64,000 nt of DNA from Platycnemis pennipes (GCA_933228895.1 OW121848.1:154768688-154832687); one strand, 5' to 3'; counted from the stretch's first letter, positions 10,781 through 22,240 are shown. Notes: generated by a model from the sequence alone, not told the origin. Made by a program: numbers and translations.

Positions 10781-12116
10781 AAAATCAGTAAACCAATAGG
10801 TTTTGCAATCGCAAAGAGGATTTATTACGTCCTTGTGACATTTCTAGAATCTTCCTCGGGTCCCGCCGGCGAATGCTTTACCCCTTTATAACCCTTGGGG
10901 GTTTGGCCTCGATTTCCCTCCAAGTGCGTCTTAATTCGGAAAGTGTAGAGGGACTGTGCTCCCAGAAACCGTCTTTATCCCGCCTCGTTCCCAACCGAGG
11001 CTGTTCTGCGGCTTGGATTGAGGTGTGCGATCGATATTACGGCTGTCTCTTCTCCAGGTCGCACGCCGAAATCACTTCATCCGATCGTCATCCAAGGCGA
11101 AGGCGTCTAATGGCCTCTCCGCCCCCCAGTGTCCTGCACATCCGTGTCCGCTGTGGGTTGGGACGACATCCGCCTCGTGCTCACGCGGGGAATCACGGGA
11201 AGGCGAGGGAATCTCGCAGCGCGCGTTGACGCAATGTGTTCGCCAATTTACAGTGGAGCCATAAAATGAACTGATGCATGTATCCTGTAACATTTGACGC
11301 TCTGATTTTGGAATTTTATTCATTTTTGTAATATTTTGACTACAATAGATAAGTTGCTGTTTTGTTAATTGTTACGATGCTATATTTTGTTGATGGGTTG
11401 CGAGGGGTTTGTTGTGTGGATTGTTGAGGGAGAGAGAGAGAGTTGAAAAGTTACTATGCTGGCCACTCCAGGGAGAATACTTCGTTTAATTGAAAGAAAT
11501 GCATTAATGGAAATTTGTCCGACGTTACAAACCTTGAGCAGAGATAATTTTCCCTCGTAATTTCGTCCTTCTTCAATGTTTTTAATGGCCATTGTGGAAG
11601 GACGAAATTACGATGAGCTGATAGGAGACTGTGCTCCATCAACCAAAGGCTCTAGCCTCTTGTATACTTCTGCGGAAACAGACATTTACTTTAGAATAAA
11701 ACAAGGCGAAAACATTGTTTTGGGGTTACTAGCCGTTTCTCAATCGAAACCACGACTAAAAAGGGACCTAAAAAAATTAAAATCTGAAAATTGGCCCATG
11801 CTTCACTCTCTTGTGATGGCATTCTTCTTAATAAAAACAGCGATTGCTTTGTCTCAATAGGGATTCTTCGAGTGAAAACAAACTAGGCACAATACAAGTG
11901 TTAAACAATTTATGAACGATTTGCTCGTTACGCTTCAAACTACTTAAATAAAAAATCGAAATAAATTAGTTTATTGCATCCAACAAATGAGATAAATACA
12001 CATCTAAGTTTTCGCCAAGTATTCATTAAACAAATTACCTCCACTTGCATGAGATAAACAACTCCCATAGTGATTCGGTGCCGATAAGTCGTGGGAAGAG
12101 GTCGTGCTTTTAAGGA
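10781..12116. other. No recognised gene; one small hairpin
   Basis: A moderately GC-rich part (10850-11260) has overlapping frames on both strands and no recognised product. At 11555-11613 two 17-base arms ('tcgtaatttcgtccttc' and its complement) enclose a 25-base loop. The remainder is AT-rich. Confidence 0.45.
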
Positions 12117-12722
12117 GGTTCCACCGTGACTCCGCGATTCAAAATCCCGTAAAAGAGCTATTTTCTTTGATGAATAAATACAGATCCAGAAAAACACCTA
12201 TATGGAAAATCATCTATAGGGTGATAACGCATACACAAAAATTGTATGAGTATGCTATTATATAGGGCGTTGTAGTTGCATTCTATTTTTTACAAACTCT
12301 TTTAACTCATTTTGACTTAGCGACTTCACTGTCGTGTTGTTTCCACGTTTAATTTATAAAGTGAGAATACATGCTCAATCCCGCTAATACGTATTCTAAA
12401 ATAGGTTAAATATTTTCTTGCTTAATTTTAAACTATTTCCTTGCAAATACAACTCTATGTTTTGAATTTTATTAATATTGATATTTTTGAATACTGTTTG
12501 ACAACAATTACACTGCTACCATTTGGAAGCATTGGTATTAATTACACCGTGTCAATGCCCAATGAAATATATAAATTACATAAAAAATATAAGAATGATC
12601 TTGGTACGGTATATTCCTTAATTAAGTTAGTAAATAGGCTTGTAAGTACGTTCAGTCACAAGTACCGCTGCTATGGTTAACAACATAATGTAGCGTCACT
12701 TTCGTTTAACTAAGGTTTTCTC
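12117..12722 (-). repeat. Interspersed repeat, long version (pairs with 8.0-8.3 kb)
   Basis: The reverse complement matches 7972-8279 in two blocks, 12117-12221 and 12529-12722. Between them is a ~308-base segment (12221-12528) missing from the other copy. Identity is high in the 'ctccgcgattcaaaatccc' block and lower elsewhere. No protein or RNA promoter is recognised. Confidence 0.75.
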
Positions 12723-13060
12723 TTTCGGAAAAGTGGGCGCGGTGCAACCTCTGACGTATTCGACTTCTTCCAATCACAACTGAGCCCGCGAAGCTACTTT
12801 GCCTAATCGCAATCGGTGGGACACAGCTGACTCTCTCTATAAGAGCGGTTGAGGCAGCATCTGTGCGAATAGACCTTGCGAGAACCCCCCTCCACTCCCT
12901 TCCCTTCCCCTAAAAGCAGTCCAGGACGGGAGGGAAATGACGTCAATGATATCAAAGCAGCTTTTTCGGTGGGCGTCACCTTTTGCTTATATTAATTTTT
13001 GATTTATGAGTGAATGGTTGTGGTTAGGAGATTAATTTTTTCACTGAAATTCTTTCTTCG
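12723..13060. other. No gene; isolated TATA-like motif
   Basis: A 'ctctctataagagcgg' segment near 12832 lies in a moderately GC-rich stretch and could be read as a TATA box, but no transcript start or coding frame can be tied to it. Confidence 0.2.
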
Positions 13061-14506
13061 TTTCCATCTAACGATTTCGTGTACAAAATTGCGATTTCGG
13101 TTCCGAGTAAACGACACCATTGAACCGCTAAGTTGGCGTTCACCGTCACCGTATGTTTCCGTCACGTCAGAAAACCTTCATCGTAATCCTGGCCTTAAGG
13201 AGATGGATGCCGCATCTTCGTTGCGCGCTGTTCATCTTGGCCTCTTGCGTGTCCCAGGCTAGTGACTCCTCTCTGTTCCGAGCACTCTATCTTTCCCCCT
13301 TTGAGCGCGAGAGGCCCCCAGGAGGGTCGAAGGGCCCTTCCGCCCGCCCAGCGACCGAATAGCACACATTTGATAGCAGCAGAATATCCACCTCAACCTG
13401 ATCTACCCTTCCAGGAAGTTGGATCTCGTGGCAGCCCACTCTTCTTCTTCAGTTACATTTGGATGCTCCCTCTCTCTTGACTCTTGTGTCTCCCCCACAA
13501 GCTCCTGGCCCTCTTCACCGCAGCGGAGGGTAGGGGAGGGAAGGGAGTCTGGCTTGTAGGCAATAACATCCCCTACGGGGAAGGCAAGGAGGGATTCCGC
13601 TCTCTCGAAGCCCCCCAAACGGTTTGAGGTCGCACGCAATATCCGGAGCTTCTTGATCTCGATGATGCTTTTGCATGCGTGTGTGCTGCTTGAAGGGAAA
13701 TGAATGACAATTTGAGACCATTGCGACCATTCTTCCATCGTTCACTTCGTGTGGAACGAGGAACGGAATCAATTCATTAGCTGAAGTATTATTTTTCCTG
13801 CGTTTTAAATTTACTTTTTCACTCGTCACTTTTCCATCGACGTCTCCGGAACAATCAGCACCATTTTGAGCGTACTATATTTTGAAATCACCTTGAAAAT
13901 GTACATTTCAGTGGCCAAATGCCTGTGCCTTAACAGTTTGCCTTGCCTTAATTTGCCTAAACATCTGTGTCGCGTCACGGGGCCGTTTTGTCCCGCCCGA
14001 AAGGATGGTGATGCAGGGCCGGTACTAGCCTCACATTTACAGACGAAAAGAAATGAAAATAACGAGGGACAGGAAACCAATTGGGAAATATAAAGAAATA
14101 AAAAAGGGGAAGAGGAAGAAATGAAGGAGTAGGAAGAAACGAAGAAGGGAAATCTCGCCTTACCTTTTGCTCCGCTGACCTCAGCACCCCGTTGGATTTC
14201 CTTCGCGTCGGAACTTCCGACGAGAGAATGCCCTTCTTCCTAGGACTTCGTCTCTGAAACTTACAAAGCGCCCTCTACACTCACAAAACAAAAGATATAC
14301 TAAAACCAAGGCAGGTGGGTAAAAGGGGGAGAAAAATAGGGAAATTTAAAAACTGAAAAGAATGGAAAAATATAAGGAGTATAGGTCTGTTCCGGCCTGA
14401 ACAATCTGAGAGCATCAGAATATCCACCTCGACTTTATCCACTCTTTAAGGAAGTTGGAATTCGTGGGACGCACTTCTTCAGTTTCATGAAGGATGACAG
14501 ACAGAG
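13061..14506. repeat. Composite of repeat modules T and S
   Basis: Module T ('tttgatagcagcagaatatc' onward, about 13370-13480) and module S ('aaatttactttttcac' to 'ttaatttgccta', about 13800-13970) recur at 16370-16640, where S directly precedes T. A third T copy is at about 14405-14490. In this region T comes before S, with about 320 bases between them. No protein is recognised, and the open frames are short and overlapping. Confidence 0.5.
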
Positions 14507-16362
14507 CATGATTGGAGAGCTAGACAGCGTGCAGCGTAGAGAAGCAAGGTTTGTTAAAAGGTGTTGCGATAGGTACCTATAGCAGTGTGTCATAGTTGGG
14601 AAAGTAACCGAAAAAAAATTAACTGATTAAAGTTAAAGTAATCTCTGTAAAAAGTAACTAGTAAAAGTGAAAAGTTACTTTTCTGAAAATGTAACTGATT
14701 AAATTTAAAGTTAAAAAAGTAACTTTTACGTTAAAAATTACCTTTTCAGTTACTTTGGCTGTGGTAATAGAGGCATTGATGGTTTTTTGTTTTGACAACC
14801 AAAGCGAACACTGAAATTGCTCATTCTTCCATCTGTATCCATTTGTTTAAAAATATTTTAATCGGGAATTTTCTTGTAATTCCATTTAGTGTCCAGAGCG
14901 TTGTCGGTCAGGTTTCCTAGTGTCTGCTGAAAGGATTTGGCGATTTTTCTGAGATGGATTTCCAATTCCGGGATTTTTAAGTTGTTGTGAATTTAAGACT
15001 TCCTGACGAACCATGGTAACTCTCTAATTTGCCGCAAAAGATTGTTCTGAGCGATAGAAAGTGCCTTAAGGTTAGTTTTTCATATCGATCCCCACATAGC
15101 GATGTAAAGTATCCTTTCACAATTGTAAAATTGCAGTGGAAACGGCTTAGTTATATAGAGTTACAGCAGATGCTGAAGGTGTGCCTGCGCACCTTTTCTC
15201 GCGATTCACTGGGGGCTGAGGCATTGACGAAGCAATGTTGCCGAGTAAAGCATACGTAGACCAAGGTCCGTCAAGGTCCGGTGTAGACGGACCTTGACGA
15301 AGACTGGCGCATTGTAACAGATAAATTAGTTTAAATGAACCCCTCCCCGTCGTTATCCGTCAAAGGTTTTTAGGTAACCCTTCTTTCTAGGCTTCAGCCA
15401 TGTAGTATTGAGGACATGATGTCACTGAGTAAGGCATACGAGCCCTTCAGGATATTGTCTTCGCGTGGTTTCGTATTTTCTCGTCTGGGGGTGCGTTTCT
15501 AAACTTTGGCGGTCACACCCCTTAGCCCCGATTTTGTTTTGATATATTCGTCTCGGCCCATTCATTGCATTCTCGTTCAACTTCCCCTGCATTCTAAGAT
15601 ACCGTTTTATTTTCCCATTTGTCTGTTGAGCAACCTTTGCGCTCAAATTCGGACAGGTCAACATTCGCGAAAAATTAACTGAAGTTTGTTATGCACCAGG
15701 TAATGCATAATTTTAACGATTAAAAGTTAAAAGTTAACTCTTCTAAAAAGTAACGATTAAAGTAAATAGTTAAGCACATTTGTAACGATTAATTTTAAAT
15801 GCTAATTTTTTAAATAGTTAATCCCAACTTTGCAGTGTCTCAGAATTAATGGAAAAATTAGGTTACGAGTCATTATCAGGTCACATGTTAAATTACAGAT
15901 TAAATCTGCTACAGAAATTTAAAATGGATAGCTATACTGAACATGTATATTGAAAATACATATATTATGCATTATAAAATACGATATCGTATATTAAAAA
16001 CCAGCGTATTATGCTAGATTCAACCAGATAAATAAGATTAGGGAGAGAGATTATCGTACCGATTTATTTAAAATGTAATTTTTTCCCGTACTATAAGAGA
16101 ACACAATAGGCAGCATAGCAAAGGTATAGGTTGGTGAAATATTGCTCCATTAGTCTGTAGTGTATGGTGCATGTATTAGCAGCCAGTGCCAATATTTCTA
16201 TGTAGATACTAACCATCTAGCTTCATGTGACCTTATTGTCTAGCATGTGTCCATGTAGTAGCCTAGTTGCATGTCAATAGTTCATGTTTGGTGATCTTCA
16301 CCCCCTGCCACACACCCTCGCGGTGGCTTGCAGGGTATCGCATACATGTAGATGTAGAAGTT
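14507..16362 (+). mobile_element. NLR-B copy interrupted by a hAT element
   Basis: The left part (14507-14590) begins at the glutamate-leucine-aspartate-serine-valine-glutamine block. The right part (15833-16362) continues with the serine-glutamate-leucine block, the damaged ORF end, the 3' UTR and the tail. The two halves join in register if the hAT at 14591-15832 and one copy of its 8-base duplication are removed. The right part has an extra ~50 bases near 15950-16005 relative to other NLR-B copies. Confidence 0.8.
14591..15832. mobile_element. Non-autonomous hAT element (1,242 bp)
   Basis: The left end 'catagttgggaaagtaac' and the right end '...atcccaactttg' form an imperfect terminal inverted repeat starting with CA, typical of hAT elements. 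Subterminal regions are rich in 'agtaac/gttact' words. The flanking 8 bases are 'cagtgtgt' (14583-14590) and 'cagtgtct' (15833-15840), a duplication with one mismatch. The interior frames (15029-15259 plus, 15664-15422 minus) show no transposase motif, so the element depended on an enzyme from elsewhere. Confidence 0.85.
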
Positions 16363-16640
16363 TTTTTCTGCGCCTCAAATTTACTTTTCACTAGTCTTTA
16401 TTCCATCAAAACCACCGGAAAAGTCAACACCATGGTTCACGAACTATATCTTAAAATCACCCATAAAATATACATTTCAGTGGCCAAATTCTTGTGCCTT
16501 AACAGTTTTTCTTGCCTTAATTTGCCTATACATTTGATAGTAGCAGAATATCCACCTCAATTTGACTCTTGTGCTTTAAGGAATTTTGATCTCGCGGTAC
16601 GCGCTTCTTCCTCGGTTAAATTTGGATGCCCCCTCCGTCT
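16363..16640 (+). repeat. Repeat modules S and T, contiguous copy
   Basis: Module S ('cctcaaatttacttttcact' to 'ttgcctatac') is followed directly by module T ('atttgatagtagcagaatat' to 'tttggatgccccctcc'). Compared with 13.4-14.0 kb the order and spacing differ. It starts immediately after the NLR-B tail. Confidence 0.6.
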
Positions 16641-17486
16641 CTCTAACAATCTCGTGGGAAATATTACTCCCTCTTGGCCTAGAGAACCTCACCCTCTGCC
16701 GACGGACATCCGACCTCAAATTCCTTCATTGCATTTTGAATGGGTCCTTCCGATGCATTGATCTCCTCTCTTTCTTTTCACTCCATCCCGCACGACTCGC
16801 AATACTGAGGCATTACACAAGCCCAAATTCCGGCTAATTCAATTTCCCAACGATCCTTGTTTTACCGTCAATATCTTCCCTTTCAAATGACCTTTTGATT
16901 CCTTCACCTTCCCTTGACGTCTTTGCCTCATCCAGCAGCTTCAACAGCCTTTCAACCTCACAATTGCCTCTTCATGCTCACGTTCTGTTTTCTATCATTT
17001 ATTTATTTATTGTTATAATTTATTACTATTTAAATTTTTTACATAACCCAATATAAAGGCCTTAGGTCTGTTTTAGGTGTTAATTTATTAAATACATAAA
17101 TAAACAGTTGAGTGCGAAAAATGCAAAACTGTGGAGTGAAGTGAAACCCCACGCCACATACCCTCTTGATGGCTTAAATGGCAGTTTGTTATTAATTATG
17201 TTTGTATGCAGTGTGTAGATTTGATGATACATTAATTGTTCTAGAATACCGAAGCGTCAAAGAAGCAAATTACCGCTCTTTTTTCGATGCGTGAATGTAA
17301 TACGGTTATTGGACTAGGGGCTTCAGAAATTCCACCCTTGCCCCTAATACCTTATAAAGGTTGGGTGGAGAGCTGCGTCAAAACAATCTTAGGTTTACTT
17401 AGAATTACGTGTACGGTAGGAAATATCCGAAACGATTTTGAATACATGTTATGCACAAGAGGCCAGCATACAAAGTAGGAACAGAA
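16641..17486. other. No recognised gene
   Basis: Pyrimidine-rich then AT-rich sequence. A weak trace of an NLR tail ('accccacgccacatacc', 17146-17162) is possible. The short frames are not convincing. Confidence 0.4.
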
Positions 17487-17733
17487 AACTTGAATTGATC
17501 TAATTCTGAAGATTCAGGCGATATGGAGTGGAAGCGAAACATGATGACACAGAAAGAAAAAAACACAAGCCAAATCCACAAAAATAAACTTTACTGCGAC
17601 CCGGGTTTCACTGTATTACAGTATCGTCAACAACACCTGACGATGCTGTAATACAGTGAAACCCGGGTCGTAGTAAAGTTTATTTTTGTGGATTTGGCTC
17701 GTGTTTCTTCTTTCTGAGTTAACTTGAATTGAT
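17487..17733. repeat. Long hairpin insertion with 13-base direct repeats
   Basis: Two arms of about 75-78 bases (17551-17629 and 17638-17715) are near-perfect inverted copies around a short loop. The 13-base word 'aacttgaattgat' flanks the insert at 17487-17499 and 17721-17733. About 50 bases on the left are outside the hairpin. A hammerhead-like core lies in the right arm (see separate entry). The transcript would fold into a long double-stranded RNA. Confidence 0.75.
17637..17669 (+). ncRNA. Hammerhead-ribozyme-like core
   Basis: CTGACGA (17637-17643) is followed by a CTGT/ACAG stem with a 3-base loop, then GAAA (17658-17661), a self-complementary CCCGGG, and TC. These are the conserved positions of a minimal type I hammerhead with a tiny stem III, a form known from Penelope-like elements. 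One extra base sits between CTGACGA and the stem, and only two base pairs of stem I are obvious, so activity is doubtful. Confidence 0.35.
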
Positions 17734-18505
17734 ACATAGATAGATATTTTATTTGCTCTAGGAATAATTTACTTTGGAGCATGAGTACATATAAACAAAA
17801 GTTGAGACAAATCTTGTGGGATTTTTGTATACATCCACTTTCAATATATTGACATAGTCATCAAGTTTCATATTAAATAAAGCAAAAAAATGTATTATAT
17901 ACGTACAGAAATACATCCACTTGCAAATTATTGACATTGACAATGTTATTAATTATCGGCATTGCAAAAATATTGACATAAACATCAAATTTCATGTTAA
18001 ATAAAGCAAAGAAGTATTATTACATACATACAGAGAATGCATCCACTTTGAAAATATTGATATGGTCATCAAGTTTCACATTAAATAAAGCAAAATACAA
18101 TACCCATTACATACATACAGAAAAGACATCCAATTTCAAAATATTAACATTAACATGAAATTTCATATTAAATAGACAAGAAAAAAATACATCAACGAGC
18201 AAATTATTGACATAAACCTCAAATTTCAATTAAATAAAATAAAAACAAACTTTGTTTTTAATTATCTACCGCCATGATGTCCTTCAAATGTTGAGGAATG
18301 GAATTACATATATTACATGATTTTACATAAAAGGAATTTTGATACATATTGCTCCGGTGACAGGGTATAATTAATTTATTTTTGTTTATAGTAGTAGTAA
18401 TTGATGATGGCGCGGAAAAAATAAATATTTTACAGCCCTATCTATCGCGCTAATATAGTACAATCATGCATAAATTTACACTCTAACCTTTCTTTAACCA
18501 CTCTT
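17734..18505 (-). mobile_element. NLR-C non-LTR remnant with tandem-like 3' UTR
   Basis: On the minus strand, 18420-18255 reads as a reverse transcriptase C-terminal end (CHRSNMYQNSFYVKSCN, then NSIPQHLKDIM) ending in a stop. A ~500-base AT-rich 3' UTR follows, made of degenerate repeats of about 65-125 bases ('catcaagtttcatattaaat'). It ends 'aataaaatatctatcta', as a non-LTR 3' end should. An upstream piece (18505-18430) is out of frame. An NLR-A copy starts immediately next to it. Confidence 0.6.
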
Positions 18506-18508
18506 AAT

Positions 18509-19502
18509 AAGGTGGTAAAAAGTAAGCTTCGTATATTTGCCAATGACGCAGTAGTATACAGGGAAATTCTATGCCCAAACGATAAAGAATATTTAAATAT
18601 TGGTTGACCTACAAGCAACTGAAACTTGGTGTGATACATGGCAGTTAGAATTAAACTTTAAAAAATGTCTTGTAATGAACTTTTGGAAAAAGAATAGCTC
18701 TCCTCCTACCACTTACAAAATAAGTAATAATGAATTAACAAACGTGGAATCCATTAAATATCTTGGAATAAGACTAACACATGATCTTTCCTGGGGTAAA
18801 CACATACGTCAAATAATGGGTCAAGCGAATCGTAAACTGGGATTCGTCAAAAGAGTACTGGGTAAATGTGGCGATCATGTACGAGAAATCAGCTACTTTT
18901 CCCTTGTAAGACCTCATTTGGAATATGCTGCCAGTGTATGGGATCCCTACGAAATCGGTCTAAGTAATGAACCTGAACGTGTGCAGCGAAGATCGGCAAC
19001 ATTTGTAAAGGGACGATACGATAATTATTTTAGCGTAACCAGTCTATTAAATGAATTAAAATGGGAATCATTGTCAGATCGCAGGTTGAAATTTAGACTT
19101 AATCTCTTCAATAAATTCCAAGACCATATTTTCTGTGATGATGTTAAAAACATTTTGCGGATCCCAACTTACTATGGTAGACTGGACCATAATCACAAAA
19201 TTAGAGAAATTGATTGCCAAACTGACAGATTCAAAATGTTTTTTTTTCCTCGTACTATTTGGGATGTGAATAAGGGTGAATGTATGTAGTACGAGTGTAG
19301 CAATGGATAACATTGGTAGCTGCATGTTGGTATAAGGACTTAAAGCTAACCCAACTAACAGCATGTTTTTGCATGTATGCTTTGCTATTTTAATTTTTAA
19401 GTACAAATTTTATGCATGATATGTAGTGCATGTTTGGTGAGAGTTCACCCCCTGCCACACACCTTTGAGGTGGCTTGCAGGGTATTATGTAGATGTAGAT
19501 GT
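18509..19502 (+). mobile_element. NLR-A copy with part of the RT domain
   Basis: This is the second fullest NLR-A. It begins just upstream of the catalytic FADD motif of reverse transcriptase (about 18530) and continues through the C-terminal domain (frame at 18600-19289), the 3' UTR and the tail at 19502. The catalytic motif reads FAND rather than FADD, and a 4-base insertion near 18603 shifts the frame, so it is doubly inactive. The C-terminal 229 codons are otherwise open. Confidence 0.9.
18600..19289 (+). pseudogene. NLR-A reverse transcriptase C-terminal fragment
   Basis: The 229-codon open frame covers the region after the RT catalytic motif: thumb-like ETWCDTWQLELNFKKC, a YLGIRL block, the LVRPHLEYAASVWDP block (about residues 103-117) and the family's C-terminal SLSDRRLKFRLNL block. 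The natural start is far upstream and is lost by truncation and a frameshift, so the ATG at 18600 is not a real initiation codon. The full protein would nick target DNA and copy element RNA. Confidence 0.85.
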
Positions 19503-19893
19503 AATATAGTGGCTATTTTTTAGATAGGAAAGTGGATTCGTCCGAGTAGATCCAACTGAAGACATTGAGCCTTCGACGTGGTTTCTAAGTGACACCCCCG
19601 TCGCACTGACCCACGGCCGAGTCTGGACTCCCCTTTGCATTTTTGCACTTGCCGGAGACCGCCCTGGGTGAGTTTCACCGCATTGATCGTTGGAAATATC
19701 GATCCCTCTGCTCATCGCTCGATGCGTGCGTGTGCTTCCCGACTCCCCCATACGAGGGCCGACCACGAAATCGCTTTTTCCGGACGTGCGCTAGTCGTAA
19801 ATGAACACCTTTTGAAAAGAGCGGAAACCTAGCCTTTCCAATGGATATCCGCGAAGTGCGGGCCACATTCACCGAGTACATTAAGACCTCGGA
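19503..19893. other. No recognisable feature
   Basis: Slightly GC-richer unique sequence between two NLR copies. It has short open frames on both strands and no recognised product. Confidence 0.45.
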
Positions 19894-20470
19894 CATCATC
19901 TACACGATACCCTGCAAACCACCGCAAGGGTGTGTGGCAGGGGGTGAAGATCACAGAGCATGCACTACCGACAGGCAAACAAGCAACTATATTGTCTCAT
20001 GCAACTAGATTGTTAGTATCTATAGTATTTAAGGGATTAATACATGCATCATGCACTAAAGACTACTCTAAAATAATTCCCCTACCTACCCTTTGCTATG
20101 CCTTCTATTCTGTTCTATTATAGTACGGGGAAAAATGCCATTTTGAATCTATCCGTACGTCAATCTATCTCTCTTATCTTATTTATCTGGTAGAATCCAG
20201 CATAATACGCCGGTGTCTTTAAGATGTGCCTAACATACTCAGTAAAGCTATCCGATTGAAATTTTTCTAATGGATTTAATCTTTACTACAACCTGCGCTC
20301 TGATAATGATTCCCACCCTAATTCTTGTATTAATTCTGAAACACTACTCAACCTATCGTAACACCTTTTACGAACCTAGCTGTTCTACGCTGCACACTAT
20401 CTAGTTCTCTGATCAAACCCAATTCATTCGGATCCCATACACTGGCTGCATATTCAAGGAGGCTTCTAAG
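19894..20470 (-). mobile_element. NLR-B copy, 5'-truncated
   Basis: The minus strand reads from a point beside the LEYAASVWDPNELGLIRELDS block (20470-20350) through a frame-shifted C-terminus to the 3' UTR, stem-loop and 'gtagatgatg' tail at 19894. The coding part is broken near 20360 and downstream. The WDPNELGL variant is diagnostic of NLR-B against WDPYEIGL of NLR-A. Confidence 0.85.
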
Positions 20471-21123
20471 AATAAAAATATGATCACGTGGCTGGGCTCG
20501 ACGATTTTCTTCGGCAAATTTCCTTTTTCTTGTCATAAATGTCGCTTGTCAAGATTTTTACCAGAAATTGAGAAAAAGAAAAATTGAGGACATTAGTCTT
20601 ATGCATTTACTTTCCACTGCGCAGTTCGGCTGTTATGTGTTGTGTGCAGCGCGTAGATCATTCCTTCCATGTTCTTGGGGGAGGCTATGGGAGAGAGAAA
20701 AACGGTGTAGAAGCTCTTGTGTCTGAGGCCACAATGTGCGCAGAATCTTTGATGGGCAAAGCTCTAGTATTTTCCGGACGCTCTGGGAATAATGATTCTC
20801 CTCTTTCCAATCCTTTCCTGCTTTTCACTGCATGTAGTAGTCCTCTCTGAAACGTGAAAAGATGTCCGGCCCTAAGATACATGACATAGAGTGACAATGC
20901 TCTGCTGTTCGCCTTTTCTGCGACGACAACGGCTTTCGATGACGTTCCTGCATCGAATAGGGTCACTTATCCTCCTCTCCGGTGGCAGTGATTTAATACC
21001 CTACTGGGACATGCTACTGGAGCGTCTTGCTGTTCAGCTGCCCCGTGCACTGTGGCATTATGCCACGATGCCACGCCCCCTTTCAATCACGTTCAAATAA
21101 CACTTCTTTGACGCTGTCTATAA
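20471..21123. other. No recognised gene
   Basis: Unique mixed sequence with overlapping short open frames on both strands (20584-20850 plus, 20966-20685 minus). None has a recognisable motif. Confidence 0.45.
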
Positions 21124-21640
21124 ATACATCCACATCCACATAATACCCTGCAAGCCACCATAAAGGTGTGTGGCAGGGGGTGAATTCCCACCAAACATGC
21201 ACTACATATCATGCATAAAAAAAGATTAGTATTAATGTAGGTAGGTACTGTTCAAAACTACACTATTTAAAAAGATAAAAAGAGCAAAGTAAACATGCAA
21301 AAATATGCTGTTAGTTGGGTTACCTTCAAGTCCTTATACTAACATGCAGCTAACCTTGCAGGGGTCACTTATCCTTATACATTGATTCACTCGTATTGGA
21401 CATAATTACCTCCATAAATATCCCAAAATGTACGAGGAGAAAAAGGACATTTTGAATATGTCAGTTCGGCAATGAATTTCTCTAATTTTGTAATTTTGGT
21501 CCAGTCTACCATAGTAAGTTGGGGTTCTCAAAATATTTTTAACTTCATCACTGAAATCATTATCTTGGAATTTATTTAGGAGATTAAGTCTACATTTCAA
21601 CTTGCGATCTAACAATAATTCCCACTTTAATTTATTTAAT
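21124..21640 (-). mobile_element. NLR-A copy, 5'-truncated
   Basis: The minus-strand end of the ORF (21615-21406) is followed by the 3' UTR and a tail of 'tgtggatgtggatg' type at 21124. A ~25-base insertion near 21357-21381 interrupts the 3' UTR. The ORF is broken at its end by substitutions and a stop. Confidence 0.8.
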
Positions 21641-21689
21641 CAATCAATAAAATAAATAATCAATTCATAAATACAGGCGATGGACAATG

Positions 21690-22220
21690 CAAGGAAGACA
21701 ATTTAAGTAGAATATCTCTAGAAGGCATTCTAGCAAAAGAAAAATTTAATTACAGCTGGACACATAAGAGTGGAATTGATGAAGCAAAACATCAGAAGCA
21801 CATTTATTATGGAAGGGTATCATGGAATGCTACAGGACAGCAGAAGAGAAGTCAAGTCTGGGCGTGTAGAAGTGTGCTGCTATCGAAGACTGGTGATGAT
21901 AAAATTAATCGACCGAATGACAAACGAAGACGCCTTCAAGTGGAGTGGGAGAAAAGAGAAGTCTGCTGAAAAATTAAAAGAGAAAATGGGAAAACTTAAT
22001 CGTCCATATCTTGAGACATGAGGACAATCATCGAAGGAAAAGTGAACGGTAAGCATGGCAAAGGAAGGTCTTGAATGAGATACATGGAGCAAGTAGTGAA
22101 GGAGGTAAAAAGAGAAGACTTACGTGATATGACGAAGTTAGCTGATAGAAGAATCGAATGGAGGGCTGGGTCAAACCAAACCTGGGATTATTGATCACTG
22201 ATGGTGATGATAGCTCCATG
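21690..22220 (+). mobile_element. NLR-D non-LTR C-terminal remnant
   Basis: The plus-strand frame at 21770-22021 and shifted frames up to about 22195 give EVCCYRRLVMIKLIDRM, then KEKMGKLNRPYLE, then EQVVKEV...LADRRIEWRA. This is the well-known C-terminal block of insect endonuclease/reverse-transcriptase elements (Y/C-RRM...W.DR, GHILR, LA.DR..WR). At least two frameshifts are present. It ends in 'gatggtgatgat', similar to the end of the NLR-D copy at 48.6 kb. Confidence 0.7.
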
Positions 22221-22240
22221 TGGCATTGTCATTGTCATGG

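Noticed and set aside
7972..12722. The inverted pair as the two ends of one transposon
   Set aside because: The spacer holds independent NLR insertions and unique DNA, and the repeat ends are not sharp inverted termini. Two separate copies are simpler.
16267..16761. 164-codon frame
   Set aside because: It starts in the NLR-B tail and runs through repeat modules S and T. It is not a gene.
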